From the NCBI RefSeq assembly GCF_008831285.2, contig NC_045148.1, positions 7,445,001 through 7,509,000 on the forward strand: 64,000 nucleotides of DNA. The letters are read 5' to 3'. A program made the position numbers and the translations under genes. This document shows, piece by piece, positions 11,238 through 20,047 of this stretch. Position 1 is the stretch's first letter, and each line of letters opens with the position of its first letter. A model generated the notes under the pieces. The model saw only the letters and a list, made by a program, of their open reading frames with translations, was not told the origin of the DNA and made no database searches. The stretch comes from Nymphaea colorata. Its lineage: Eukaryota > Streptophyta > Magnoliopsida > Nymphaeales > Nymphaeaceae.

Positions 11238-13144
11238 GAGCAAAGGTTTCCGAGCCCCCTCCCTTCTCGGCTACCCATTAGGTCTTTGGAGGTACCATCC
11301 TCATTATCATCTTCCATGGCCTCTGTCGATGCCTTGGCCACTGCTTTTCCAACGTCCATATCGTCTGGAGGGAGGCCATCCTCGAGCACTGGTGTGGCCT
11401 CCACCATAGTAGGGTCAATTTTTTCCTTTATGCACCCTCCCATCTTCGCCTTTCTATCGATCTCTTTGGGTGAGCTATTTCGCTTTTTAGTGCCATTCAC
11501 CTCCCTATGCTTAAGTGGTCGTTTCTTCACTTTCTCTAACATGCGGGTATTGTTGGACTCTAGCGGGAGGTTTGTACCTGTTGTTGTTGTTGCAGAAAAC
11601 ACTATGTGTTTTGGGGTGCTTGGGGTTGTCCCTGATGACTCCGAGGCAGCATGTGGGGCTTGCACACCTTCAACGCCTTGCTGGGTGGGAGGAGTAGCCG
11701 GAGTAGCCTTCCCCTTCGCTTCTGTGTTGTTCATACCCCGCTCACCAAGACGTTTGGCAGTGCTTTCTCCATCTATTTTTGTCTCTGGCAAAGACGTAAG
11801 AGCTTGGAATCTGTTTTGTTTTAAAGGATCCTCTTTATCCTTATTGAAAGGGGCACGTCTTCTGGGTGTTTTAACCAATTGCCACCCAGTGGGGGCGATC
11901 TTCTCCCCTTCCGTGGTTGCCACCCTCACAATGCAGGAACCTTCAAAATGAGCTGTGGACCCACATTTTGTGCAGTACTTAACCTTCGTTTCATATTCTA
12001 TGGTTTGAACGAAGATCTTTCCCCCTGAAATCTCCATCTCGATCTCTGGGATGGGGCTGAACCCTAATGGTATTTCAATCTTTATGCGAGCAAAGCCAAA
12101 ACGATGAAGATGCCTGGTGTAGTCATCTGCTTCCACGAATGAGCCTCCTATTAACTCTGCGATGTCAGTGAAAATGCGAGGATTCCACCATTCTACGGGT
12201 AGATCTGGCAGTCTAATCCATATTCGTACTCGATTAGAACTCTCTATCCTCATGGGCATACCAGGGTGCCATTGATTAGCTATAAGAAGTCTCCCACCTA
12301 CATACCATCTACCGGGAGACAAGATGAATTTAAGATCAGATTCAGAGGAGGTTCGAAGGAGAAACATACCTTTGCCTACAGATGTAAACCGCAGATCAGC
12401 AACGGCCTGCCATAAGTTTTTGAGGCTAGCGAAGATGTAGTTGTAGTCGAGACGACCTTTTCCAGCACCACCCGCAAGAGTAGCAATGGCACTATACTGG
12501 AAGGGCTTACACAAGCGTTCATAAGATTGTTGTGTTATAGTCAGTCGCTTCTTCCCTGATATCTCTGTCTTCTCTAGCGGAGGTAGGCTCATCTCTGTTT
12601 CAACCCTCCCTCCATCGACTATGGACGCCCAAGACTTACTGTGGGGGTTAGTCGCTGACGGCAGCTGCACACCCTTGCTAGCTCGCTCTGCGCATCGACC
12701 CAAAACCATGGGTTCTCCACTACCGGTGAGAGCCACCGTTTCCCCTCTGTTGGCAGACTCTGCACCTCCTTCTACTATCATCCGTTCTCCACTCCCGTCT
12801 GATCCCACCATGTTCTCCACCATCATCCGATGCCCCAGATGGGCCAGAGGCGCATCCATGCCAGTTGCTGCCTCTTCCTCAATCGCAGAAGCTCCAATGC
12901 CCATGTTCCCCATCATGTGATGATGCCCCTGATGGACCATGTTCTGCACCATCATCTGGTGCCCCCGATCGATGCCAGCTGCTACCCCATCGATGCCAGT
13001 GGCTGCCTCTTCCTCAATCGCAGAAACTCCCATGTCCATGTTCTCCACCATGTGATGCTGCCCCTGATGGGCCATGTTCTCCACCATGATCGGATGCCTC
13101 TGATGGGCCAGAGGCCCACCGAGGTCAGCTGCTGCCTCTTCCAC
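11234..13144 (-). CDS. LINE ORF1, DUF4283 / CCHC zinc-knuckle protein
   Basis: An intact 636-residue frame. The first ~115 residues are a tandem repeat (about 44 residues, 2.5 units) rich in Met, His and Glu, recognisable by repeated VENM, HQGHHHM and SAIEEEAATG words. A DUF4283-type RNA-binding region follows (roughly 230-370; LKFILSPGRWYVGG, VRIWIRLPDLPVEWW). Next comes a CCHC knuckle (YCTKCGSTAHFEGSC, about 392-406), then a Lys/Pro-rich low-complexity tail. This order is standard for plant L1 ORF1, which binds element RNA. The stop TGA overlaps the ORF2 ATG, which suggests coupled translation by re-initiation. It is a transposon gene, not a host gene. Confidence 0.88.
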   Translation of the reverse strand: MEEAAADLGGPLAHQRHPIMVENMAHQGQHHMVENMDMGVSAIEEEAATGIDGVAAGIDRGHQMMVQNMVHQGHHHMMGNMGIGASAIEEEAATGMDAPLAHLGHRMMVENMVGSDGSGERMIVEGGAESANRGETVALTGSGEPMVLGRCAERASKGVQLPSATNPHSKSWASIVDGGRVETEMSLPPLEKTEISGKKRLTITQQSYERLCKPFQYSAIATLAGGAGKGRLDYNYIFASLKNLWQAVADLRFTSVGKGMFLLRTSSESDLKFILSPGRWYVGGRLLIANQWHPGMPMRIESSNRVRIWIRLPDLPVEWWNPRIFTDIAELIGGSFVEADDYTRHLHRFGFARIKIEIPLGFSPIPEIEMEISGGKIFVQTIEYETKVKYCTKCGSTAHFEGSCIVRVATTEGEKIAPTGWQLVKTPRRRAPFNKDKEDPLKQNRFQALTSLPETKIDGESTAKRLGERGMNNTEAKGKATPATPPTQQGVEGVQAPHAASESSGTTPSTPKHIVFSATTTTGTNLPLESNNTRMLEKVKKRPLKHREVNGTKKRNSSPKEIDRKAKMGGCIKEKIDPTMVEATPVLEDGLPPDDMDVGKAVAKASTEAMEDDNEDGTSKDLMGSREGRGLGNLCS

Positions 13145-13189
13145 AATGGCGAGAGTTCCTATGCCCTAGGAGAGAGAGGGTCATCGACC

Positions 13190-13203
13190 TTTGGACTATT
13201 GTT
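13190..13203. repeat. right target-site duplication of the LINE
   Basis: TTTGGACTATTGTT, identical to 7051-7064; marks the 5' junction of the minus-strand LINE. Confidence 0.85.
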
Positions 13204-13398
13204 AAATAACTAAAAACATAAAAGGATTTTTATTTTATTTTTTTTTGTAGTGGAAGGGCGTGGGATGAGGAAGCCTGCAATGAGGTTAATGGTAAAAGGA
13301 GACCTTTAATTTCTTGGCAATCCTACAAGCAAATGACTAGGTCATTTGATGTCATAATAATCACAACATTAGCTTGAGGAGCCAGCTGCGGCACTTAT

Positions 13399-13584
13399 CA
13401 GGGGCAAAGCCAAAAAATTTTTTGTGAGTGGAGCCAAATTAAAGTTTCTAAATTTTGATCGATATCATTTTTTAAAATTTTTATATAAAACAAGTAAAAT
13501 TTTCTAAAATTTTCATGTAAATTTTTTTAAAAAAACTTGAGGTGGGATAAGGCCAATGCGGACCCTACCTTGGTTTTGCCCCTG
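13399..13584. mobile_element. hAT-type MITE (GGGGC..GCC family), copy 1
   Basis: The left end CAGGGGCAAAGCCAA mirrors the right end TTGGTTTTGCCCCTG as inverted repeats. Flanking 8-mers GCACTTAT and GTACCTAT match at 6 of 8 positions, consistent with an aged 8-bp hAT target duplication. It resembles the better-preserved copy at 26745-26940. No coding capacity. Confidence 0.65.
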
Positions 13585-13879
13585 GTACCTATGGTTTGAG
13601 CTACCCAACTTTAAATTCACTTCACTTGCCAAATGGCTAGCTCTTGCTAATTTGGTTGCATATGAGGAAGAGATCACTTATATAATGGGTCTGGACCACA
13701 ACTATGAATATTGTGACATTTTTTAAAATATCACGATATTAAAGAAAAAAAAATATAAATATGGGAAAGTAAATGATATTTTAAAAAAACGATGTTAAAA
13801 ATGAATTTATCACTATTTTTTCATCAATACTTGATCAAAGTAGAGAGAATGACAAAGTTGCATTAATACTTCATCCACA

Positions 13880-13901
13880 ATATATATATATATATATATA
13901 T
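13880..13901. repeat. (TA)n microsatellite
   Basis: About 11 TA units, adjoining the probable 3' end of the neighbouring minus-strand SINE-like element. Confidence 0.85.
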
Positions 13902-13904
13902 CAC

Positions 13905-14036
13905 CTGAATGTTGTGTGAGTATCGTGCATGCCGCCACTGTTTGCAAATTTAAAAGAAATAGCACCTATGAGAATTGAACTTAAGATGCATCATCACCGC
14001 AACACTCAAGCCAACTAGCTATTCCACACACCCCGA
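13905..14036 (-). mobile_element. tRNA-derived SINE-like element (copy b)
   Basis: Minus strand: an A-box-like word TAGCTAGTTGGCTTGAGTG (14003-14021) and a B-box-like word AGTTCAATTC (around 13971-13981), followed by TCATAGGTGCTATTTC, similar to copy c. The 3' end runs into a (TA)n tract. Spacing and boxes fit a tRNA-derived SINE promoter. Confidence 0.55.
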
Positions 14037-14402
14037 GACAAAAAAGGATAGTACTAAATGTCTGTTGAAAGAAAACTATTAGAAAGACACTCTTCGCTCA
14101 TTGAGGTTGTCCACATCCCAAGTGATAAAAAGGTGCTTCTCCAAGGATGTACAAAAACTATTCAAAGGAAACTCTTTCAGTATGTGATCTATCTTATGCT
14201 GAATCTAACATAGCATTGGCAGAACTCCCATTAAATGACTGATATAACAAATTGCTTAATTAGTGCTAACCGCCAAATAGAGAGATGTAAATCGCCTTCC
14301 ATGCTTTGAGCTTTTCTGAATAGCCAGTATGTACCAAGGGCCAAGCATAAGCCAACTGAGAAACCAAGACGGTGAGAACAGTGCTACGGCCTTGATGAGA
14401 CG

Positions 14403-14556
14403 CAGTGGCGGATGGGAGTGTGGGCACCATAAAATGTCTTCATTTTTCATACTGATATTTGAAAAAATGTGTTCATTTATATATAACGCTGCTCCTTAAA
14501 ATGTGAATGTTTTATATTTATTGTCCTTGAATCCAAAATTCTTAGCTCTGCCACTG
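14403..14556. mobile_element. hAT-type MITE, copy 2
   Basis: Terminal inverted repeats CAGTGGCGGA and TCTGCCACTG enclose 154 bp of AT-rich sequence. Flanking 8-mers ATGAGACG and GTAAGACG match at 6 of 8 positions, as expected of an old 8-bp target duplication. Confidence 0.6.
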
Positions 14557-14622
14557 GTAAGACGTTGGAGCTTAAGGAGCAAGCCAACAACTGCATGCTC
14601 GAAAGAGCATGAGGATCCCATG

Positions 14623-14783
14623 CAGGGGCAGAACCAAGAAATTTTCATTGCAAGGGCTAAAATATAATTTTTTTTTCAAATTTTGATATAAGTTAAACTA
14701 ATATTTTTAAATTTTGCATATTACTTTTTGAATTTTTAAAAAGTATGAGGGAGGCCTGGTGGCCCCCCTGCCTCCGCCCCTTA
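14623..14783. mobile_element. hAT-type MITE, copy 3 (diverged)
   Basis: Starts CAGGGGCAGAACCAAG and ends GCCTCCGCCCCTTA, an imperfect inverted repeat matching the family termini. The interior is AT-rich with TTTTTAAATTTTG words shared with the other copies. No clear target duplication. Confidence 0.5.
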
Positions 14784-16347
14784 CAGGATGAGTTGAGTGA
14801 AGCTTGATTCTTTTAATCGCCACAGCTTGAAAGTGAACTGGAAAATAGCAGAGATATGCAAGCCAATAACAATAACGGGCGCCGAACCATAAAATTTTGG
14901 TTAAGAAGCACTAGTTGTATGATTTTAAATTTGATAAGGCACTTGCATGTAAATAAAAAAAATGTCATAAAGTTTTAATATAAAAATAAATACTTTTTGT
15001 GGGTCTGTGTGGGCAATTTACACTTGCGTCCTCGGTCAAGGGCGGTATCACTAACACTATGTTGAATGGGTACCATGGAGACAAGGTTTGGTTATTTGTT
15101 GGACGTTCCTGTGAAAGTTTCGCTGCAGTGCGAAATTCGCCAGGATTTTCTTCACGGGCGGGCCGATAGTTCGACCTTTAGATCTAGGTAGGGCCAAATT
15201 GAATTCTAATACAAAAAATACATTACACAATTAAAAAAAATATATTTTTTTCAATATTAAAAAAAAAAACATTGGCTAACGCTGGCCGCTGGCCCCCCTT
15301 CCCTCTGCCCCTACATCACTACACAAACTGCTGAAAACATTGCCCACGAACTAGTTATGTACGCCATACTGGTATATGAATTTTTCGTGCATGGGTATGG
15401 TTAATAATGAAAATACCACCAGTTAACAAAAAAAAAAGTTTTTGTAAGGACAAAAAGAATTTTAAAAAAAAGTGAAAAGATTGAAAAATACATTTTTTTT
15501 AAATAATTACCAAAATGCCATACCATTTCTTTTGGGTATATAGGTTCGCACGCAACTCACTCTCCACTAAATCTGCGGGATGGAGCATACACTTACAATG
15601 TCATTGAGAAGATGGGAGTCGGCCAGAAGATTAATAATGCGTGCTAAGTCCAGCCATAAACACCATCTATGGAGCAAGGTGTTGGGCCCATAAACAAAGG
15701 CAAATGAAGTTGTACATGAATTTGAGATTGAACATTTGATGGTATGAATAGTCCCATGTCTACAAGGGTAGCCAGTTCTGCAAGTGTCCGAGAATCAAAA
15801 TGTTGTCACAGTATCCTGAGCAGCATTTGAATACATTACATAAGCAGCTGTTTTCCAGGCTTGAGAGACAGCTCTTTCCAGACTGGAGAGACATCAAGTT
15901 GCATCGTTGAATCCATCTTGGCCGCCAAGAAAGCAATAATGTCAACATATGAGGAGCAAATGACATTTGCGAAGAACAAGCGCTTACAAGGACGGTTGAG
16001 GCATCTGATGTTCCAGAAAGATTTTCATTCTAGCAGGTGGGGCAACCAGCGAGGGGGCGTGAACATACCTTAAAACAAATTTTAAAGATAGAAAACCAAT
16101 GCAGGCATATGGATATTGATCCATACGTCGCATTTGTGAGCAAATTGATAAACCCATGACACAAAAATGAACAACATCGAGTGCTGCTCTCCCACTAAAC
16201 ACCCCATTACACATTTGTTCTTATTGCAATGTTTTTTTTTTTTTTTTCTAGGAGGTTGGCACAACATACAAGGTAGTAGGGGTTGATAGACGGCCAGTTT
16301 CAGTTTTGAATTTTCATGTCATCAATTTCAATTTCAATTTCATGCAC

Positions 16348-16354
16348 TATAAAA
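16348..16354 (+). promoter_or_regulatory. candidate TATA box of the lipase gene
   Basis: TATAAAA, 352 bp upstream of the favoured start codon. If used, transcription would start near 16380 and the leader would contain the tandem repeats at 16367-16404 and 16454-16607. Confidence 0.5.
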
Positions 16355-16366
16355 GGAGAAGAAAGG

Positions 16367-16404
16367 TACCAATTACAAGCTATGATACCAATTACAAGCT
16401 ATGA
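16367..16404. repeat. 19-bp perfect tandem duplication
   Basis: TACCAATTACAAGCTATGA occurs twice head to tail just downstream of the candidate TATA box. Confidence 0.85.
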
Positions 16405-16453
16405 GATGGAAGGAAATGTAGGAACTTTGGCTGTTTGTTGAGCAGCAGGACCT

Positions 16454-16607
16454 AACAAGTACATTTTTCTTTCTCATTTTCTAAAGAAAAGCGTGCAGTT
16501 CCGCTGGGTTAATAAGGCAGTCCAACAAGCCAACAAGTACCTTTTTCTTTTCATTTTCTAAGGAAAGCGTGGAACTCTATTGGGTTAATAACGCAATCGA
16601 ACAAGCA
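16454..16607. repeat. 78-bp imperfect tandem duplication in the lipase leader
   Basis: Unit 1 begins at 16454 and unit 2 at 16532, both AACAAGTAC. They share TTTTCT, CATTTTCTAA, GAAAGCGTG, TGGGTTAATAA and CAACAAGC-type words with about a dozen differences. It lies directly upstream of the lipase start. Confidence 0.8.
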
Positions 16608-16699
16608 ATTTCCTACCAACCATTCATCTCGGCGCATACAAATGTCATCCAATGATCACAAAGTGCGACTCCCAAGGGCCAAGCCAAAACCAACCAAAC

Positions 16700-17644
16700 A
16701 TGGCGGACCATCCTCCCAGCAACAACTTCTGGGGAGACACTCCTGAGCAAGAGTACTATGCCTCCAAGGGCATCCAGTCCTCCAAATCCTTCTACACCTC
16801 CCCAAGAGGCCTCTCCCTCTTCATCAGATCCTGGCAACCCCTCGATTCCCGTCCACGGGGCATCGTCTGCATGGTCCATGGCTACGGCAATGACATCAGT
16901 TGGACCTTCCAAGCCACCCCCATCTTCCTGGCTCAGATGGGTTTTGCTTCCTTTGCTCTTGATCTTGAAGGCCATGGCAGATCAGAGGGGCTCAGGGCAT
17001 ATGTACCCAGTGTTGATCATGTAGTTGATGATTGCTTCTCTTTCTTCCAGTCAATAAGAGAAAGGGAAGAATTTAGAGGGCTGCCTTCTTTTCTTTATGG
17101 GGAGTCCATGGGAGGTGCTATCTGTCTTTTGATCCATTTCAGAGACCCCCAATCATGGAAAGGAGCAGTTTTGGTGGCGCCCATGTGCAGAATCTCAGAT
17201 AAGGTGAGACCCAGATGGCCAATTCCGCAGATTCTTACTTTTGTAGCAGGGTTTGCGCCTACCTTGCCCATCGTCCCCACTGCTGACCTGATGGAGAAGT
17301 CTGTGAAGGTGCCGGAGAAGAAGATTATAGCAGGAAGGAACCCCATGAGATACAGTGGGAAGCCCAGGCTGGGAACCGTGGTGGAACTGCTCAGAGTTAC
17401 TGATTATCTTAACAGTAGACTCTGTGAAGTGAGCCTCCCATTTATTGTGTTGCATGGTAGTGCAGACGTTGTGACAGACCCAAAAGTTAGCAGCGATCTG
17501 TATGAAGCAGCAAAGAGTGAGGACAAGAGCATAAGGACTTATGATGGGATGATGCATTCTCTTTTGTTTGGAGAGACTGATGAGAATGTCAATTTGGTTA
17601 GGAATGACATCGTCTCTTGGTTGAGTCAGAGGTGTGAAAAATGA
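16700..17644 (+). CDS. monoacylglycerol lipase / caffeoylshikimate esterase-family alpha/beta hydrolase
   Basis: Serine hydrolase of the plant MAGL family, which releases fatty acid from monoacylglycerols or lysolipids; the real substrate cannot be read from sequence. The 314-residue frame has oxyanion motif HGYG (60-63), nucleophile elbow GESMGG (Ser136), acidic residue in GSADVV (Asp256) and catalytic His286 in DGMMHSLL, so the triad is complete. There is no signal peptide or membrane segment. The N-terminus NNFWGDTPEQEYYASKG resembles the Arabidopsis MAGL6/MAGL8 branch (from memory). An in-frame ATG at 16652 would add 16 residues, but the one at 16700 has better context (AACATGG) and fits family length. 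The gene has no intron. It converges on CYP37. Confidence 0.9.
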   Translation: MADHPPSNNFWGDTPEQEYYASKGIQSSKSFYTSPRGLSLFIRSWQPLDSRPRGIVCMVHGYGNDISWTFQATPIFLAQMGFASFALDLEGHGRSEGLRAYVPSVDHVVDDCFSFFQSIREREEFRGLPSFLYGESMGGAICLLIHFRDPQSWKGAVLVAPMCRISDKVRPRWPIPQILTFVAGFAPTLPIVPTADLMEKSVKVPEKKIIAGRNPMRYSGKPRLGTVVELLRVTDYLNSRLCEVSLPFIVLHGSADVVTDPKVSSDLYEAAKSEDKSIRTYDGMMHSLLFGETDENVNLVRNDIVSWLSQRCEK

Positions 17645-20047
17645 GTAGGAGGAGGATTGTGTTATATTCATATAAACAATTATGTGCCTGAGAATGGTGT
17701 ATAATCTTTAGTTAAGAATTGGTCGGTTTATTTATATTTTAAACATGGGCCTCATTTTATTATCAGCTATTGGTATTTTTGCTTGGAGCCTCTATTAAAT
17801 AATTATTATCTTGTTTTTTATGGTTTGACGCTGCCACTTTTTTTTTTTCAGTTTTACTCTGTTACTGTACTTAGTCCAATGTGTTTCTGGGATATTCTGA
17901 TGAGTGTGCTAATCCAATTTCTCGAGATCTTGGTCTTCAATTTCCTTCTTCCTGTTCTCTAATGATTAATATGAAGGTGCAGATTCTGGTCCCCCAGGGC
18001 GTATAAACTACAAACAATTTATGCATAGAGAAGAATGTCTTAACACCTCATGCTAATTAACATCATCAAGTACATAGATACGAGCAAACGAATACTCCAG
18101 AATCCTCAAAGAATCCGCAGCCTTATATACACATACGATAAGTGACACTGATTGGAGAAACAATTCTGTGGTCCATGGAACTTCATCTGGATATAAGCAA
18201 AATAAATCTTTAAAAAAGCGGTCGTTTTAATTGATTTGTTTGGGGGAGGATGATGGCTAGGGTTCATAAAATATGATCTTCATATTTGAACCCACTTTGG
18301 TACCAAGGTTTTAGATCTGACATTACCACTGCCTTGTTTTCTGTCTTTAGTTATCGTTGCTACTAGCATGTTTGAATTGGGACCAAGTCACCACCTGCAT
18401 GTCACCTACCAATACAGACCATGCATTTGATTTTGCCAAATTGTGAGTGTTCTAATAAGAGTACATTGACAACCCAAATGAAGTTCTCTTATGCCTTAAC
18501 ATAGGATGGTAGAACCGATAATGACCTGACCTTTACTCAATGTGCCTAGTTTTCTATAGCAGATTATTTTGAGGGCCAAAAGCATTTCAAAGTTACGACA
18601 GAAAATTTAATTTCCCAGATGTTTGGAAGAGAGGAAAAAAGAAAAAAAGAAGGGCCATAATATTTTCCAGCATCCAGGAGTTCGTTAGACAAAGAACAGC
18701 ATTGAAAAGCAGAATCACTTTAAAGCTTGAGGTCTTCTGGTGCATAAGAACACCCCCGGACAACCAAAAGAATTAAGTAATCTTCTGAGCACGTACTATT
18801 AAATTATCAATTCCTTTTTTATGTTCATGACTCGATAACAATTCTTATGACAGGATGATGCCTACAGGTGGAGAGCAAAACCCCGAATCATGTCCCAAGG
18901 CTCACTCACCGCAGAGTTTTACCAGTTGTCATACAAGGGGCTTACCAAGAGTTCAGTTATCACGGCAGACCATCAAGTAGTCTGGTGGCCCTTGTAGGCT
19001 ACATTATCATCTGGAAAACACAATGACCTTATTACAGAATAAGATAACTAAACATAAAAGAAAATTTGGCGCAAAGCAAAAGAATGAAACCCGTGTCCAG
19101 TATCAAGCATTTAGTTCTTCACTCAGTCTCAAAGGCCTCATTTGTTTGATGTTTAGGAATAACCAGAAACATACACATACACACCCACACACACACGAGG
19201 GTTTCTTCACACCTTAGAACAGACGTAAAAGGTCTAACCAAGATATCCGAAACAAAGAGACAAAGTCCCTAAAGTTATCGTCAATAAAAGAAATATGTGA
19301 AATACATTGACTCTCAAATAAACCATCCCCAACCAAATGGAATTTCCAAGAAAAGAATTATCAGAACTGCAAGTTTTTGCCTCAAGATTGTTCAGTTGGC
19401 CGATGCTGTAAATACAGAGAAGAAGACAAAGATATGCACACAAGCTTCATCTCACTGACCCCGGCCATTCACCTCCTTCCCCTGTTGGAACATATAAAGT
19501 TAGAAAAAGTGTGAGCAACCAGATAAACACATGCCCTGATTCAAAAACCTGAAGCTGCAAGTACTTTAATTGGAGATTGGAAATCAGGAAAAAGTTGCCA
19601 TCTTATTTTTGGAGTATACTGGCAGCACTAGAATGATTGCATATGATCGATAAAAAAATTAATGCTTCAAAACCTAGAAATTCAATTGTTGCTTCAAAAC
19701 CTGGAAATTCAAAATATTAATTGTGCAAGATGAGTAGGTGACAAGTTTCAGGTAGTTTCTTGGAAATTCTCAATAATCATTTGGCAACATGTGGAAGTTT
19801 CAGGCATCATTGTTTAATTAGAGAAAGAAGTTCAAGTAAGCTGCAAGCCATACACATTTACCATTTAATCCTTGGGATTGACTGATCCAATTGCTCCAGG
19901 AGAAATGGCAACAATTGCTTCTCATTTATCTTTGTTCTTGTGAATTCATTATGGACAAATTTCATTTACATGAAATACTTCTAAGTTCTAAAGCAGAAGC
20001 CTGAAACACTAAGGGCACATTTTGAACAATTGAAGCCCGGCAGTGTA
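17645..20047. other. convergent intergenic region, lipase and CYP37 3' sides
   Basis: Tail-to-tail spacer between the lipase (+) and CYP37 (-), expected to hold both 3' UTRs and poly(A) sites. No protein gene seen. Two stretches stand out on the minus strand: a short GC-richer block after CCAACAG near 19445-19487, which could be a spliced 3' UTR exon of CYP37, and a self-complementary island at 18845-19015 preceded by a TTTTCCAG acceptor-like word. Confidence 0.5.
18845..19015. other. self-complementary GC-richer island, possible structured transcript
   Basis: GATGATGCCTACAGG near 18855 pairs with CCTTGTAGGC..ATCATC near 18990-19011. Nested inside, CAAGGGGCTTACCA pairs with TGGTGGCCCTTG, and CAGAC..GTCTG closes an inner loop. 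TATGACA (about 18846) also mirrors TGTCATA (about 18928). The block is less AT-rich than its surroundings and has no reading frame. No match to a named RNA family is claimed. Confidence 0.3.

Larger units (their letters stand above)
7065..13189 (-). mobile_element. L1-type LINE, nearly complete, frameshifted
   Basis: This 6.1-kb non-LTR retrotransposon carries ORF1 (DUF4283-like region plus CCHC knuckle) and ORF2 (endonuclease, reverse transcriptase, zf-RVT, RNase H-like) on the minus strand. It is bounded by a perfect 14-bp direct repeat (7051-7064 and 13190-13203). Only about 45 bp lie between the 5' junction and the ORF1 start, so the 5' UTR is very short or truncated. At the 3' junction there is no poly(A) run; the minus strand ends in CCATTGTCCGG, with an AATAAAA word about 50 bp upstream. 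ORF1 is open, but ORF2 carries two frameshifts, so this copy should not be autonomous. Confidence 0.9.
13204..16347. other. repeat-rich spacer between LINE and lipase gene
   Basis: No gene recognised. The spacer holds three diverged hAT-type MITE copies (13399, 14403, 14623), a possible fourth remnant around 15155-15313 ending in CTCTGCCCCTAC, a SINE-like element at 13905-14036 beside a (TA)n tract, and AT-rich filler. Short open frames near 15760-16270 have no recognisable similarity. Confidence 0.55.

Noticed and set aside
11184-11951. 255-codon plus-strand frame opposite LINE ORF1
   Set aside because: Lies antisense over the ORF1 tail and the start of ORF2; low-complexity Ser/Pro/Phe product with no family features.
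12830-13213. Plus-strand repeated Cys/Pro/His-rich frames over the ORF1 repeats
   Set aside because: Antisense reading of the tandem repeat in ORF1; repetition comes from the DNA repeat, not from an independent protein.
15155-15313. Fourth hAT MITE copy (CACGGGCGGGCC ... CTCTGCCCCTAC)
   Set aside because: The right end fits the family but the left end and target duplication do not line up well enough to list.
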